This document shows, one piece after another, positions 34,430 to 44,900 of a stretch of DNA of 64,000 nucleotides (position 1 is its first letter; each line of letters begins with the position of its first letter). The stretch is taken from assembly GCF_021165955.1 (NCBI RefSeq), contig NZ_CP088952.1:1302001-1366000 (forward strand), read 5' to 3'. The notes under the pieces were generated by a model. The model ran no database searches, was not told where the DNA came from, and saw only the letters and a program-made list of their open reading frames with translations. The position numbers were made by a program, and so were the translations under genes. The stretch is from Massilia endophytica (GTDB lineage: Bacteria; Pseudomonadota; Gammaproteobacteria; Burkholderiales; Burkholderiaceae_D).

Positions 34430-36600
34430 GCGTCCTCCAGCACGCTGCGGCAAATGCTGTCCGGCTGCGCGTAGAGCGTGTCGAACAGACCTTCTTCGGC
34501 GACGTGGCCTGCCTCCAGCACCATCACGCGGTCGCAGGAGCGCAGCACGAAGCGGCGGTGCGTCGCCAGCAGCACGGTGCAGCCGCGGCGGCGGCAGTTG
34601 TCCAGGATGCGCGCCTCGGATGCGGCATCGAGGGAGCTGGTGGCTTCGTCGAGCAGGAGAATGCGCGGGTTGAGCGTGAGGGCGCGCGCGATCTCCAGGC
34701 GCTGGCGCTGGCCGCCGGAGAGGTTGCGGCCGTTTTCGTCCATGCGCGTGTCGTAGCCTTGGGGCAGGCCCATGATGAAGTCGTGGATCAGGGCATCGCG
34801 CGCTGCGGCGACCATTTGCGCCTCATCGAGGCTGCGGTCCCACAGGGTGAGGTTCTCGCGGATGGTTCCTTCGAAGAACTGGATGTCCTGGTCCACATGG
34901 GCGACCGAGCTGGCGATGAGTTCACGCGGATGGTCTGCGCGCGCCACGCCGTCGAAACGGATTTCGCCAGCGTCAGGCGCGTACATGCCCGCGATCAGGC
35001 GCGCCAGCGAGGACTTGCCCGCGCCGGATGCGCCAACGATGCCAATGCGCTCGCCTGCCAGTACCTGCATGTCCAGCTGGTCGAAGAGTGGCTTGTCCTG
35101 CGGGCTGTAGGCGAAGCGCAGACCGTGCAGCGAAAGGGCGCCGGAGAGCTTCTGCGACAGGTCTGGCCGCGCGGGAACTGGATGTTCCGTGAGCGGGTCC
35201 GGCGCGGAGTTCAGCACGTCGTCCAGCCTTTGCAGGTCGCCGCGCAGGCGCTGCACCTTTTCCAGCACGTTGAACAGGTCCGACATCGGGCGCGCGAAAT
35301 TGCTTACGAGGCCCTGGTAGGCGATGAGCATGCCGATGGTGAGGAAGCCGTCCATCACGCGGAAGCCGCCGATCACCAGGATCAGCGTGGTGTTGAACAT
35401 CATGAGGAAGGCTGGCACCTGGCTGTACTGGGCGCTGCTCGTTTCCATGCGCTGGTTGGCGCTGACCACGAGCGCGTGCTGGGCCATGTATTTCGTGTAG
35501 AAGTGGCTGTCGTCGGCCGAGGCCTGCAGGGTTTCCAGCATGGCGATGCCGTTCGAAGCGTTGCCGCGCAGGCGGCCGTCCGCTATCGCGTAGCTCACCG
35601 ACAGCTCCTGCGTGCGCCGCGCCGCGAAATGGAAGGCGCCCATGCTGATCGCAACCACCGCCACGCTGATGCTGGTGAGGAGCACGTCATAGGTGAGCAT
35701 CACGGCCACGAAGAAGAAGGCGAGGCCGCCATTGATCAGGGCCCGCGCCAGGTCGCCCGACACCACCTTCGCCACGGATTCATTGAGGCTGAGGCGCGAG
35801 GCGATCTCGCCCGGCGCGCGCTGCGCGAAATAGAGCACCGGCAGGTGCAGGATATGCCAGAAATAGCGGCCTGTGGCCGACAGGGCCAGCTTGTACTGAA
35901 GGCGCAGCAGGTGCGAGCCCTGCAGCCAGGCGAGGCCCGCTTCGAGCAGGGTGCTGAGCAGAAGCCCGAGCAGGATGGGGAGGAACCAGCCCATCTGGCC
36001 GTCGATGAGGATGCGGTCCACGAAGAGGCGCGTGAAGACCGGTATCACCATACCCGGGATGACGAGGAAGAGGCCAGCCAGCGCCGCGAAAGCCAGGGCA
36101 GGGCGGTCGCTCGTGATGCGGGTCAGCATGGTCTTGAGCAGGCTGCCGGTGGCGCCGCCTGACTGGAATTCCGGCGTGCGGGCAAAGGTCAGCACCACGC
36201 CGGTGAAGGCGGCGGCGAAATCGGCCTGCGCCACGGTGCGCCTTCCGCTGGCAGGATCGTTCAGGTAGACCATGCCGTCGGCAAAGCCCTCCACCACCAC
36301 GAAGTGGTTGAAGTTCCAGAACACCATGAACGGCGCCTTCAGTTTCGGCAGCTCGCTTGCTTCCGTACTCCAGGCGCCCGCTTCCAGGCCGAAGCTGCGG
36401 GCGGCGTGCAGCAGGTTGCTGACCTTTGCGCCGTCCCGGCCCACGCCGCAGCGCACGCGCAGCTGTTCCAGCGGCTCGTAGCGGCCGTGATAGGCGAGCA
36501 CGATGCCCAGCGCGGCGGCGCCGCATTCCAGCGATTCCATCTGGAGCACGGTGGGCGTGCGCACCACGCCGGGTTTGAGCCGGGGCTTGAAGAAGGCCAT
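34426..36600 (-). CDS. NHLM-type peptidase (C39)-ABC exporter
   Basis: A 724-residue three-domain exporter that should cut a double-glycine-type leader and export the mature peptide. The C39 domain has Gln20 and Cys26 (LQMESLECGAAA), His99 (NFNHFVVVEG) and Asp115 (LNDPASG), so all catalytic residues are intact. Six membrane segments follow from about residue 165. The ATPase has Walker A GASGAGKSS, signature LSGGQRQR, and Walker B ILLLDEATSSLD. The start overlaps the HlyD stop as TGATG. It fits the TIGR03796-type protein of NHLM systems. No substrate gene was recognised in the flanks. Confidence 0.88.
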   Translation of the reverse strand: MAFFKPRLKPGVVRTPTVLQMESLECGAAALGIVLAYHGRYEPLEQLRVRCGVGRDGAKVSNLLHAARSFGLEAGAWSTEASELPKLKAPFMVFWNFNHFVVVEGFADGMVYLNDPASGRRTVAQADFAAAFTGVVLTFARTPEFQSGGATGSLLKTMLTRITSDRPALAFAALAGLFLVIPGMVIPVFTRLFVDRILIDGQMGWFLPILLGLLLSTLLEAGLAWLQGSHLLRLQYKLALSATGRYFWHILHLPVLYFAQRAPGEIASRLSLNESVAKVVSGDLARALINGGLAFFFVAVMLTYDVLLTSISVAVVAISMGAFHFAARRTQELSVSYAIADGRLRGNASNGIAMLETLQASADDSHFYTKYMAQHALVVSANQRMETSSAQYSQVPAFLMMFNTTLILVIGGFRVMDGFLTIGMLIAYQGLVSNFARPMSDLFNVLEKVQRLRGDLQRLDDVLNSAPDPLTEHPVPARPDLSQKLSGALSLHGLRFAYSPQDKPLFDQLDMQVLAGERIGIVGASGAGKSSLARLIAGMYAPDAGEIRFDGVARADHPRELIASSVAHVDQDIQFFEGTIRENLTLWDRSLDEAQMVAAARDALIHDFIMGLPQGYDTRMDENGRNLSGGQRQRLEIARALTLNPRILLLDEATSSLDAASEARILDNCRRRGCTVLLATHRRFVLRSCDRVMVLEAGHVAEEGLFDTLYAQPDSICRSVLEDA

Positions 36601-37847
36601 CAGCTGATCCCCGCCAGTTTCTTCATGAAGGGCCACAGCAGCTCATAGGGATGCTGCTCGCGCACCACCACTTCGGCGCTGCACATGGAGCCGCTGTGCA
36701 CGGGCGGCGGCAGGCGCGCGGCGCCGGACCATTGATAGAAACCGTCCGGCCTGCGCAGGAGCGTGGCCTGCACCTGTGTGCTCACGCCCGTGCCGGCAAG
36801 CTCCTGCACCACGTCCGGATTGCCGAGGCGCTGGATAATGGCGGCGCGGCTGGCCGGGAAGGCGGAGACCTCGCCGATATGGGCGCGGATAAAGCCGAAC
36901 TCCTGGCGCTTCACGTTGGTGGGCGTGATTTCGGCCTGAAGGCCGGGCTGCAGCAGCTTGCCTTCCGCAGCGCTGACGAATACGAGGGCCTGCAGCGGCG
37001 CAGTTGCGCTGCCGCCCGCCCGTTCGATGGTGGCCACGGCGCCGCCGGCGGGAAGTGCCTGGCCATTGCGCGTTTTCACTTCGATGACGGTGCCGGGATA
37101 GGGCGCCCGCACCTGCATCAGTTCCCGTTCCTGCTTGCGCAGCATGGCCAGTTCGCGTTCCGCCTCCTCGACATGAAGGGCGAGCTGGCTCGATTCCATG
37201 GTGAGGCCGCGCTGCTCCTCCTGCGCCTGGAAACTGAGCTGGCGCATGCGGCTGTTCAGGGACGCTTCCTCGATGGCGAGCTTCTGCTGCGCGTCCTGCG
37301 CGGCCAGCATGCTCTGGCGCGTCGCCAGGCCTTGCGCGAACAGGGTTTCCTGTGCCGCCACACGCTGCTTCGCCAGCTGCTGGCGTTCGCCAAGGATGCG
37401 CAGGCGTTCCGCCAGCGTGGCATGTTCGCGGGCCGCGCCGCCCCGTCCCAGTGTGGCGCTGCGTTCGATGAGCGCGGCCGCCGTGTCGCGCCGCTGGCGC
37501 AGCTCCAGGATTCTCGCCTCGGCCTTCGCCAGCCGGGCTTCGAATTCCGGCTTCGTCATGGTGGCCAGCAGCTGGTCCGCCGATACGATATCCCCGCTGC
37601 GGATGGACAGGCCCTGCACGCGCCCGTCCACCAGTGTGCTGAGCTGGTCGATGCCTTCCGGGTTGAGGAGAATGCAGCGGCCCTTGATGCGCGTATCGAT
37701 CACGCCCAGCCCGAACCACGCCGCTCCCAGTACGCCGAGCAGCAGGGCGCCCGCGAGGAACAAACGCTTGGGGGGATGGTTAACGGAGGGCAGGACATCG
37801 GCCCGGTCGGGCGATATCAGGCGCTCCAGCGAGGGATCGCGGTTCAC
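36600..37847 (-). CDS. NHLM-type HlyD-like secretion adaptor (first gene of operon)
   Basis: A 415-residue membrane-fusion protein. One N-terminal anchor (LFLAGALLLGVLGAAWFGLG) is followed by VDGRVQGLSIRSGDIVSADQ, a coiled-coil hairpin (about 95-240), and the barrel region with APYPGTVIEVKTRNGQALP and FVSAAEGKLL. The GRCILLNPEGIDQL block corresponds to GSCIIMNPRGVSDV in its paralogue. A GTG at 37847 is the likely start. A bottom-strand TATAGT at 37891-37886 is a candidate -10 for the whole five-gene operon. Confidence 0.82.
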   Translation of the reverse strand: MNRDPSLERLISPDRADVLPSVNHPPKRLFLAGALLLGVLGAAWFGLGVIDTRIKGRCILLNPEGIDQLSTLVDGRVQGLSIRSGDIVSADQLLATMTKPEFEARLAKAEARILELRQRRDTAAALIERSATLGRGGAAREHATLAERLRILGERQQLAKQRVAAQETLFAQGLATRQSMLAAQDAQQKLAIEEASLNSRMRQLSFQAQEEQRGLTMESSQLALHVEEAERELAMLRKQERELMQVRAPYPGTVIEVKTRNGQALPAGGAVATIERAGGSATAPLQALVFVSAAEGKLLQPGLQAEITPTNVKRQEFGFIRAHIGEVSAFPASRAAIIQRLGNPDVVQELAGTGVSTQVQATLLRRPDGFYQWSGAARLPPPVHSGSMCSAEVVVREQHPYELLWPFMKKLAGIS

Positions 37848-37947
37848 TTCCAGGGCCTTGGGCTTATCTTTTTTCTGTAGGCAAGACTATAGCAATTTTT
37901 GCTCTGGCAGATGAACAAATGGAAATACTTTTCTTGGCCGAAACAAC

Positions 37948-37973
37948 AAAAAAGCCCGGCGCGGCCGGGCTTT
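37948..37973 (-). terminator. Intrinsic terminator of fabI
   Basis: On the bottom strand AGCCCGGC pairs with GCCGGGCT around a three-base loop and is followed by a T6 tract. It lies just downstream of the fabI stop and is a strong Rho-independent terminator. Confidence 0.85.
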
Positions 37974-37991
37974 CGGTGAGGCGCTTGCGGC

Positions 37992-38783
37992 TTACTGGTA
38001 ATCGCTCGCGTTCAGGCCCATCACGTGCGAGAAACCGCCGTCGACATAGATGATGTCGCCGGTGATGCCGGAGGACAGGTCCGACAGCAGGAAGGCGGCG
38101 GTATTGCCCACTTCCTCGATGGTGACGTTGCGGCGCAGCGGCGCGTGGCCGGCGGCGAAGCCGAGCAGCTTGCCGAAGTCCTTGATGCCGCTGGCGGCCA
38201 GGGTCTTGATCGGACCAGCGGAAATGCCGTTGGATCGGATACCCTTCTGGCCCAGGTTCTCGGCCAGGTAGCGCACGGAGGCTTCCAGCGAAGCTTTCGC
38301 CAGGCCCATGGTGTTGTAGTAGGGGATGGCGCGCACCGCACCCAGGTAGGACAGGGTAAGCAGCGAGGAGCCTTCGCGCAGCAGCGGCAGCGCGGCCTTG
38401 GCCATGGCCGGGAAGCTGTAGGCCGAAATGTCGTGGGCGATGCGGTAGTTTTCGCGGGTCAGGCCGTCCAGGAACTCGCCGGCGATGGCTTCGCGCGGCG
38501 CAAAGCCGATGGCGTGCACCAGGCCGTCCAGATGGTCCCACTCCTTGCCCAGGTCGCGGAACAGCGCTTCGATCTGCTCGTCGCTCGACACGTCGCAATC
38601 GAACACCAGCTTGCTGCCGAATTCGGCGGCGAACTCGGTGATGCGGTCCTTGAAGCGTTCGCCCACATAGGTGAAGGCCAGTTCGGCGCCTTCGCGCTGG
38701 CAGGCCTGGGCGATGCCGTAGGCGATGGAACGGTTGGACAGTAAGCCCGTGATCAGGATTTTTTTGCCTTGCAAGAAAGCCAT
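37992..38783 (-). CDS. fabI: Enoyl-ACP reductase FabI
   Basis: FabI reduces trans-2-enoyl-ACP, the last step of each fatty-acid elongation cycle. The 263-residue short-chain dehydrogenase has the FabI-specific nucleotide motif GLLSNRSIAYGIA instead of the usual GxxxGxG. It also has VHAIGFAPRE, the catalytic Tyr-Lys pair in YYNTMGLAKAS, and the closing IIYVDGGFSHVMG. A strong terminator follows. The gene stands alone, with mltD 155 bp upstream on the same strand. Confidence 0.96.
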   Translation of the reverse strand: MAFLQGKKILITGLLSNRSIAYGIAQACQREGAELAFTYVGERFKDRITEFAAEFGSKLVFDCDVSSDEQIEALFRDLGKEWDHLDGLVHAIGFAPREAIAGEFLDGLTRENYRIAHDISAYSFPAMAKAALPLLREGSSLLTLSYLGAVRAIPYYNTMGLAKASLEASVRYLAENLGQKGIRSNGISAGPIKTLAASGIKDFGKLLGFAAGHAPLRRNVTIEEVGNTAAFLLSDLSSGITGDIIYVDGGFSHVMGLNASDYQ

Positions 38784-38938
38784 GTTAACTCCAGTTGCCT
38801 GCTGCTGCCCCTGCCAGCGTTCCGCCAGCGACCATGCAGCTTGTTGTTGTAATAAATGTACGACTCAGCGCAAGACCGAAATGGTAGCTTGATGCCGCCG
38901 CAACTGCAAGCTCGGCAGGTTGCGGCGGATTCGGTCTA

Positions 38939-40255
38939 TCAGTTGCTGCTGCGGCGGGATTTGGATTTGCCGGCGTCGGCGCGCGACACGCGGGCCTTGA
39001 CCAGGGAGATCGGCGCCTTGGCCTTGCTGCTGCCGGCCTTGGCCTGTTTGTAGTTGCTGCGCTTCTCGCTGCGTTCCTCGACGGCGATGGTGGCGTTGTC
39101 GGCGATGTCGGCAGGAATATCGGCGGCGCTGGCCGAGATCTTGGGCACCAGGATGGTGGAACCGGCCTTCAGGATGCTGCGCTGGGGCAGGTTGTTGGCC
39201 TGGCGGATCACCTCCGGCGTGGTGCGGAACCGGGAAGCGAGGGAAGCGATGCTTTCCTTGGTGCTGCTGATCTTGTGCGTGGTCCAGCTGGACAGGGCGC
39301 GGCCCCACTGGGCCAGGTTCAGGTTGAACTTCTCCGCGTTCTCCTTCGGCAGCAGGATCTGGGTCTGCTCGCCGCCCGTGATGACGGGGCGCTTGAACTG
39401 CGGGTTCAGGGCCTTGAACTCGTCGATGGACAGCTCGGCCAGCTGGGCGGCCACGGCCAGGTCGATATCGCTGGTCTTGTCCACGGCGGTGAAGTAGGGC
39501 TGGTTCTGGATCTGCGGCAGGGACAGGCCGAACTGGCCCGGATTCGCCACGATATTCTTCACGGCCTGCAGCTTGGGCACGTAGTTGCGGGTCTCGGCGG
39601 GCATCAGCTCGGCGAGGCTCTCGAAATTGGTCGGCTTGCCAGCGGCCTGGTTGCGCTTGATGGCTTTCTGCACCGAGCCTTCGCCCCAGTTATAGGCGGC
39701 CAGGGCCAGCTGCCAGTCGCCGAACATGTCGTACAGGCGCTGCAGATAGGTCAGGGCGGCATCGGTCGAAGCCAGGATGGAACGGCGGTCGTCCTTGAAG
39801 GCGTTCTGCTTCAGGTTGAAATCGCGGCCGGTGCCGGGCATGAACTGCCACATGCCGCCCGCGTTGGCGCTGGACACGGCGGTGGGATTGAAGGCGGACT
39901 CGATGAAGGGCAGCAGGGCCAGCTCGGTCGGCATATTGCGCTTTTCCAGCTCGCTCACGATGTGATACAGGTACTGGGAGGCGCGCGCCGTGGTGCGGGC
40001 GATATAGTCGGGACGGTCGGCGTACCAGCTGATGTGCTTCTGCACCAGCGAATTGTTCAGGTCGGGGATGGCGTAGCCGGTGCGGATACGGTTCCAGACG
40101 TCGGTCTCACGGAAGGCTTCTTCGCCTGCTTTGGGGCTGGTGGTGACGGGGGCGGAAGCTGGAAGAGCGGATGTTTCCACTGCCTGGCTGATCGCCGGGG
40201 CCGCGCTGGCGATGAGGGCTGCCAGCAGGGTCAGGGTCTTGATCTGAGCTTGCAT
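38939..40255 (-). CDS. mltD: MltD-like membrane-bound lytic transglycosylase with LysM domains
   Basis: A 438-residue exported enzyme that cleaves peptidoglycan glycan strands. A signal peptide (KTLTLLAALIASAAPAISQA) is followed by a lysozyme-like SLT domain. Its catalytic glutamate is in LPFIESAFNP, followed by SANAGGMWQFMPGTGRDF and AAYNWGEGSV. Two LysM-like segments follow (around residues 260-295 and 320-365, LILE-type THKISSTKESIASLASRF). The C-terminus is a basic Lys/Arg/Ser tail. It lacks the lipobox cysteine of E. coli MltD, so attachment may differ. Confidence 0.88.
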   Translation of the reverse strand: MQAQIKTLTLLAALIASAAPAISQAVETSALPASAPVTTSPKAGEEAFRETDVWNRIRTGYAIPDLNNSLVQKHISWYADRPDYIARTTARASQYLYHIVSELEKRNMPTELALLPFIESAFNPTAVSSANAGGMWQFMPGTGRDFNLKQNAFKDDRRSILASTDAALTYLQRLYDMFGDWQLALAAYNWGEGSVQKAIKRNQAAGKPTNFESLAELMPAETRNYVPKLQAVKNIVANPGQFGLSLPQIQNQPYFTAVDKTSDIDLAVAAQLAELSIDEFKALNPQFKRPVITGGEQTQILLPKENAEKFNLNLAQWGRALSSWTTHKISSTKESIASLASRFRTTPEVIRQANNLPQRSILKAGSTILVPKISASAADIPADIADNATIAVEERSEKRSNYKQAKAGSSKAKAPISLVKARVSRADAGKSKSRRSSN

Positions 40256-40484
40256 AGTACTCCATGGTGTCGTCGTGAAACGTCGGACGGACTATTAAAG
40301 GGGAAGTGTACGTAGGATCAGGCTGACACGTCAAGAAAAATGACGGCCGGGTTACAAAAAACTTTGACAATAATGCCGGAAGATCATCGTTTGATGCCTG
40401 CAAAATCGCCGATATTGGCGACAGATGGCATAGTGCTGAGAGTGTGCGTACAATGCCGGATTCAGTGATTTGGAAGGAAGCAGC

Positions 40485-41045
40485 ATGAGCAATGACGATC
40501 TCGACCATGACGCCGTGAAGGCGGCGACCATCCAGTGGCTGGAGAAGGCGGTCATCGGGCTCAACCTGTGCCCCTTCGCCAAGGCCGTCCACATCAAGCA
40601 GCAGATCCGCTATGTGGTGTCGGACGCCACCACCCCCGAAGCCCTGCTGGAACAGCTCATGGACGAGCTCCAGCATCTGGCGGACAGCGACCCGGAAAAG
40701 ATCGACACCACCCTGCTGATCCACCCCTGGGTGCTGAACGATTTCGAGGACTACAACGAGTTCCTGGACGTGGCCGACGCGGCCCTGGAAGACATGCAGC
40801 TGGACGGCGAGCTCCAGGTGGCCAGCTTCCATCCGCAGTACCAGTTCGCCGGCACGGCGCCGGACGACATTACGAACTACACCAACCGTTCGCCGTTCCC
40901 CATCCTGCACCTGCTGCGCGAAGCGAGCGTGGACCGGGCGGTGGAGGCCTTCCCCGAGGCCGAGCAGATCTTCGAAAAGAACATCGAAACGATGGAGAAG
41001 CTCGGCCACGAAGGCTGGGACAAGCTGGGGCTGCAAGGTAAATAA
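40485..41045 (+). CDS. DUF1415 family protein
   Basis: A 186-residue conserved cytoplasmic protein of unknown function. Family features are WLEKAVIGLNLCPFAKAVH near the N-terminus, TTLLIHPWVLNDFEDYNEFLDVAD in the middle, and SFHPQYQFAGT followed by NRSPFPILHLLRE. The start at 40485 has AAGGAAG upstream. The stop codon shares its last base with the ATG of the DUF1289 gene, indicating translational coupling. No catalytic motif is obvious. Confidence 0.85.
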   Translation: MSNDDLDHDAVKAATIQWLEKAVIGLNLCPFAKAVHIKQQIRYVVSDATTPEALLEQLMDELQHLADSDPEKIDTTLLIHPWVLNDFEDYNEFLDVADAALEDMQLDGELQVASFHPQYQFAGTAPDDITNYTNRSPFPILHLLREASVDRAVEAFPEAEQIFEKNIETMEKLGHEGWDKLGLQGK

Positions 41046-41239
41046 TGGCCGACGACAAGCTTCCCGAGCGTCCCGACACGCCCTGCGTGGCCGTGTGCTC
41101 GACCACCTTCGACGAAATCTGCCGCGGCTGCGGACGCAGCTACATCGAAGTCGCCCACTGGGTCTCGATGACGCCCGAGCAGAAAGAAGTGGTGTGGCAG
41201 CGCATCCTCTCCCAAGGCTACCCCCGCCGCAACACCTGA
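41045..41239 (+). CDS. DUF1289 small cysteine-rich protein
   Basis: A 64-residue protein with the DUF1289 pattern: CVAVCSTTFDEICRGCGRS, four cysteines that may bind zinc or an Fe-S cluster, followed by HWVSMTPEQKEVVWQRI. Function is unknown. It is coupled to the DUF1415 gene by a one-base overlap, a common pairing in Beta- and Gammaproteobacteria. Confidence 0.88.
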   Translation: MADDKLPERPDTPCVAVCSTTFDEICRGCGRSYIEVAHWVSMTPEQKEVVWQRILSQGYPRRNT

Positions 41240-41306
41240 AATTTCTTAAAGGGGACAGACCCCTTTAAGAAACTTTCCTAAAGGGGTCTGTCCCCTTTAA
41301 GAAATG
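41240..41306. repeat. GGGGACAGACCCC repeat pair between convergent genes
   Basis: Two palindromic units in opposite orientation (about 41243-41271 and 41275-41305) each contain AAAGGGGACAGACCCCTTT or its complement, framed by TTTCTTAA-type arms. Together they can fold into one long hairpin. They fill the whole gap between the stops of two convergent genes, so a bidirectional terminator role is plausible. Confidence 0.85.
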
Positions 41307-41308
41307 TT

Positions 41309-41815
41309 TCAGTAGGTGCCGATGTAGTCCTTCTTGCCGATCTCGATGCCGTTGTGGCGCAGAATGGCGTAGGCGGTGGTGCAGTGGAAGTAGAAGTGGG
41401 GCAGGGCGTAGTGCAGCAGGTAGTCCTTGCCCACGAAGTGGCGGGTCTTGTCGCCGCTGCCGGTGGTGATGGCGCGGTCTTCGCTGCCTTCGATGTCGGA
41501 CTTCGGCAGGCTGTCCAGCAGCGCCAGGGTCTTCACGACGCGCAGGCGCAGTTCCGGGAAGGTCTTCTCGCTGTCCTCATAGGACGGCACTTCCTGGCCC
41601 GCCAGGCGGGCACCCGCGCCTTTGGCGAAGTCGGCCGCGATCTGCACTTGGCGCACGAAGGGCAGCATGTCCGGGTAGAGGCGGAATTGGAGCAGGCTGT
41701 TCGGATCGAGCTTCTTTTCCTCGATATGGGCTTCGGCCTTGACCAGGATGGCCATGAGGCTGTTCAGCATCTGCTTGAAGACGGGCACCGAGGCGGTGTA
41801 CATGGAAAACGACAT
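41309..41815 (-). CDS. DUF1993 family protein
   Basis: A 168-residue cytoplasmic protein of the DUF1993 family, a DinB-like four-helix fold found across bacteria without a known role. Typical stretches are MYTASVPVFKQMLNSL at the N-terminus, KTFPELRLRVVKTLALLDSL in the middle and LHYALPHFYFHCTTAYAILRHNG with GKKDYIG at the end. The start at 41815 follows GGAGGG by six bases; longer in-frame starts have no site. It is divergent from the GGDEF/EAL gene. Confidence 0.85.
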   Translation of the reverse strand: MSFSMYTASVPVFKQMLNSLMAILVKAEAHIEEKKLDPNSLLQFRLYPDMLPFVRQVQIAADFAKGAGARLAGQEVPSYEDSEKTFPELRLRVVKTLALLDSLPKSDIEGSEDRAITTGSGDKTRHFVGKDYLLHYALPHFYFHCTTAYAILRHNGIEIGKKDYIGTY

Positions 41816-41990
41816 TTCGAACCCTCCTGCTATGAAAAGACTGGTGATCATAGCAAGTTTGTCGCGCATCTGCCCGCGCCCCTCTGGGAAATGACTTTTG
41901 TGGGGCGTTTCCGTGCATAATTGCAGCAGAGATAATCCTTCGAGCGAGATATGCCCGATCTGAAACAGGCAGTGCCGTTGCCGTTTTTGC

Positions 41991-44900
41991 ATGGCTGATT
42001 CTTTTTTCCGCACTCTGCGCGCCCGCCTCGCGGCGCTTTACGGCCTGTCGATCTACGGCGCTCTGCTGCTGGTGGTGTTCGGCGGGCTGGTGATTCCGGC
42101 CATCGTCGGCTCCTATCTGCTGATCGGCGTGCACGAGCAGCAGTCCGCGCGCACGGCCCTGAACGAGTCCCTCCAGCGCAATGCCGACATCCTTGCCCTC
42201 GGCATGCAGGAATCCCTCTGGAACATGAACGCCGAATCGGCCCAGTCGCTCGTGGAATCGGTGATGCGCGACCGCTCCGTGCTGCAGGTGCAGATCACGG
42301 GCCAGGCCGATACCCAGTTCATTCATATCGAAGCGCCCAAGCGGCCCATCGGCAATGTGTACCGCGCCGAGCGCGATGTGCTGGTGCGCGGCGAGCATAT
42401 TGGGCGCGTCATGGTGGAGATGGACGACGCGCGCAGCCAGCAGGAGCTGCGCGAGAAGCAGCTGTCCTACGTCTTCGTGCTTGCCGCGCAGCTCACGGTG
42501 TCGCTGCTGCTGATCGTGCTGTTCCTGAACAAGCGCCTGATCCGCCCCCTGCGCAAGCTTAACCGCTTCTCCGACCGCCTTTCGCATGGCGATTTCGAAA
42601 CCCGCATGGAGTTGCGCGGGCACGATGAATTGGGCCGCCTGGCCAGCCAGCTGGAGCAGATGCGCGTGGCGATCAAGCGCCTGTTCGAGGACGTGCGCCA
42701 GCGCGAGGAGCGCTTCCGCACCATCGTGACCCAGGTGCCGGGCGCCGTGTTCCGCTACCGGCCGGATGGCCCCATCGAATTCGTCAGCGATGCCATCGCG
42801 GATATCTCGGGCTATCCCGCCAAGGCCTTCATGCGCAGCACCACGCACTCCTGGGCCAATCTCGTTTGCCCGGAAGACCGGCGCAAGCACCGGCGCGACA
42901 TCTCCGAAGCCATCCAGGCCGGACGCGCCTACGAGATCGAATACCGCATCGTGGATGCCACCGGCGTCGAACGCTGGCTGCAGGAGAACGGCCAGCCGCA
43001 GGTGGACGCGCAAGGTCCGCTGGTGGACGGCATCATCACCGACATCAGCGAGCGCAAGAACAACGAGATGCGCATCGAGGCCCTGCTGGCCGAGCAGAGC
43101 GCCATTCTGGACAACGTGATGTTCGGCGTGATGTTCGTGCGGCGCCGGACCATCGTTTCAGTCAACCGCCGCTGCGAGGAGCTGTTCGGCTATGCGCCGG
43201 GCGAAATGGTGGGCAATTCCACCTCCATCGTCTTCCCCAACATGTTCGACTTCGAGATGGCGGGCGCGCGCCAATATCCCACGCTCGGCAGCGGGGAATA
43301 CTTCAGCGAGGAGCGCCACTACCGGCGCCGCGACGGTTCGCTGTTCTGGTGCATGGTGAGCGGCTGCGCCCTGGACCAGCACCGGCCGAACGAAGGCAGC
43401 ATCTGGGTCTATGCCGATATCACGGCGCGCAAGGAGGCCGAGGAGAAGCTGCGCCTCTCCGCCACCGTGCTGCAGCACATCGCGGACGGCGTGATGGTGG
43501 TGGACGACCGGGGCATCATCGTCGCCGTCAATCCGGCCTTCACGCAGATAACGGGCTATACCGAGGCCGAGGCGCTGGGCAGGGACCGCTCGCTCACGCG
43601 CTCCGAGCGCCACGACAATGCCTTCCACGAAGCGCTGTGGGAGCAGCTGGTCACTACGGGCTATTGGCGCGGCGAGGTCTGGTCCCTGCGCAAGAGCGGC
43701 GAGCAGTATCTCGAATGGCTCACGATGACGGCCGTGCGCGACCAGTCGGGCATGACGACGCACTACGTGGGCGTTTTCAGCGACATCACGAAGGTCAAGG
43801 AATCGCAGGAGAAGCTGGACCACCTGGCCCACCACGACCCGCTCACGGCGCTGCCCAACCGCCTGCTGTTCCACGACCGCCTGCACCACGCCATCCAGCG
43901 TTCGTCGCGCGCGAACGAGCAGCTTGCGGTGCTCTTCATCGACCTTGACCGCTTCAAGAACGTGAACGACACGCTGGGCCACCATATCGGCGACGAGCTG
44001 CTGCAGCAGGTGGCCAGTGCGCTCTCCAGCAAGCTGCGCGACGGCGATACGCTGGCGCGCCTGGGCGGCGACGAATTCATCGTGCTGCTGGAAGACGTGG
44101 ACGGCGAATACGGCGTGGGCCAGGTGGCGGAGAAGCTGGTGGCCATGTTCGAGCAGCCCTTCATGGTGGCGGGCCACGAGCTGTTCGTGACCTGCAGCGT
44201 GGGCGTGAGCCTGTTCCCGGCCGACGCCACCGACCTCAATATGCTGATCCGGAATGCGGACGTGGCCATGTACCAGGCCAAGGCGCGCGGCCGCAACGGC
44301 TACCGCTTCTATGCGCCCTCGATGACCGGCGAGGGCGTGGAGCGCCTGCGCCTCGAAACCTTCCTGCGCCGCTCCATCGAGAAGGAAGAGATCTTCCTGA
44401 ACTATCAGCCGCAGGTGGAGATCGGCACGGGCCGCCTGATCGGCGTGGAGGCGCTGGTGCGCTGGAACCATCCCGAACTGGGGCTGGTGCCGCCGATCCG
44501 CTTCATTCCGCTGGCCGAAGACACGGGCTTCATCAATCAGCTGGGCAAATGGGTGCTGTCCGAAGCCTGCCGCCAGATGGTGCGCTGGAGCGAAGCAGGA
44601 CTGGATGTGCCGAAGATGGCGGTGAACCTCTCGGCCAAGCAGTTCGACCGCGGCAGCATCGTGAGCATGGTGGCGGACATTCTGCGCGAAACCGGGCTGG
44701 CTCCGCACCGCCTGCAGCTCGAGGTCACCGAATCGGTCATCATGAATACTGGCGACGCGCTGGCCTTCATCAACGACCTGCACGCCATCGGCGTCAGCCT
44801 GGCCATCGACGATTTCGGCACCGGCTATTCCTCGCTGGCTTACCTGAAGCAGATGCCGGTGCAGACGCTGAAGATCGACCGCTCCTTCATCAAGGACATT

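Noticed and set aside
37848..37991. A small bacteriocin precursor gene next to the NHLM operon
   Set aside because: Neither this gap nor 27961-28275 contains a credible frame with a ribosome site and double-glycine motif.
41240..41306. CRISPR array or transposon end for the GGGGACAGACCCC units
   Set aside because: There are only paired palindromes without regular spacers, no cas genes, no target duplication and no transposase.
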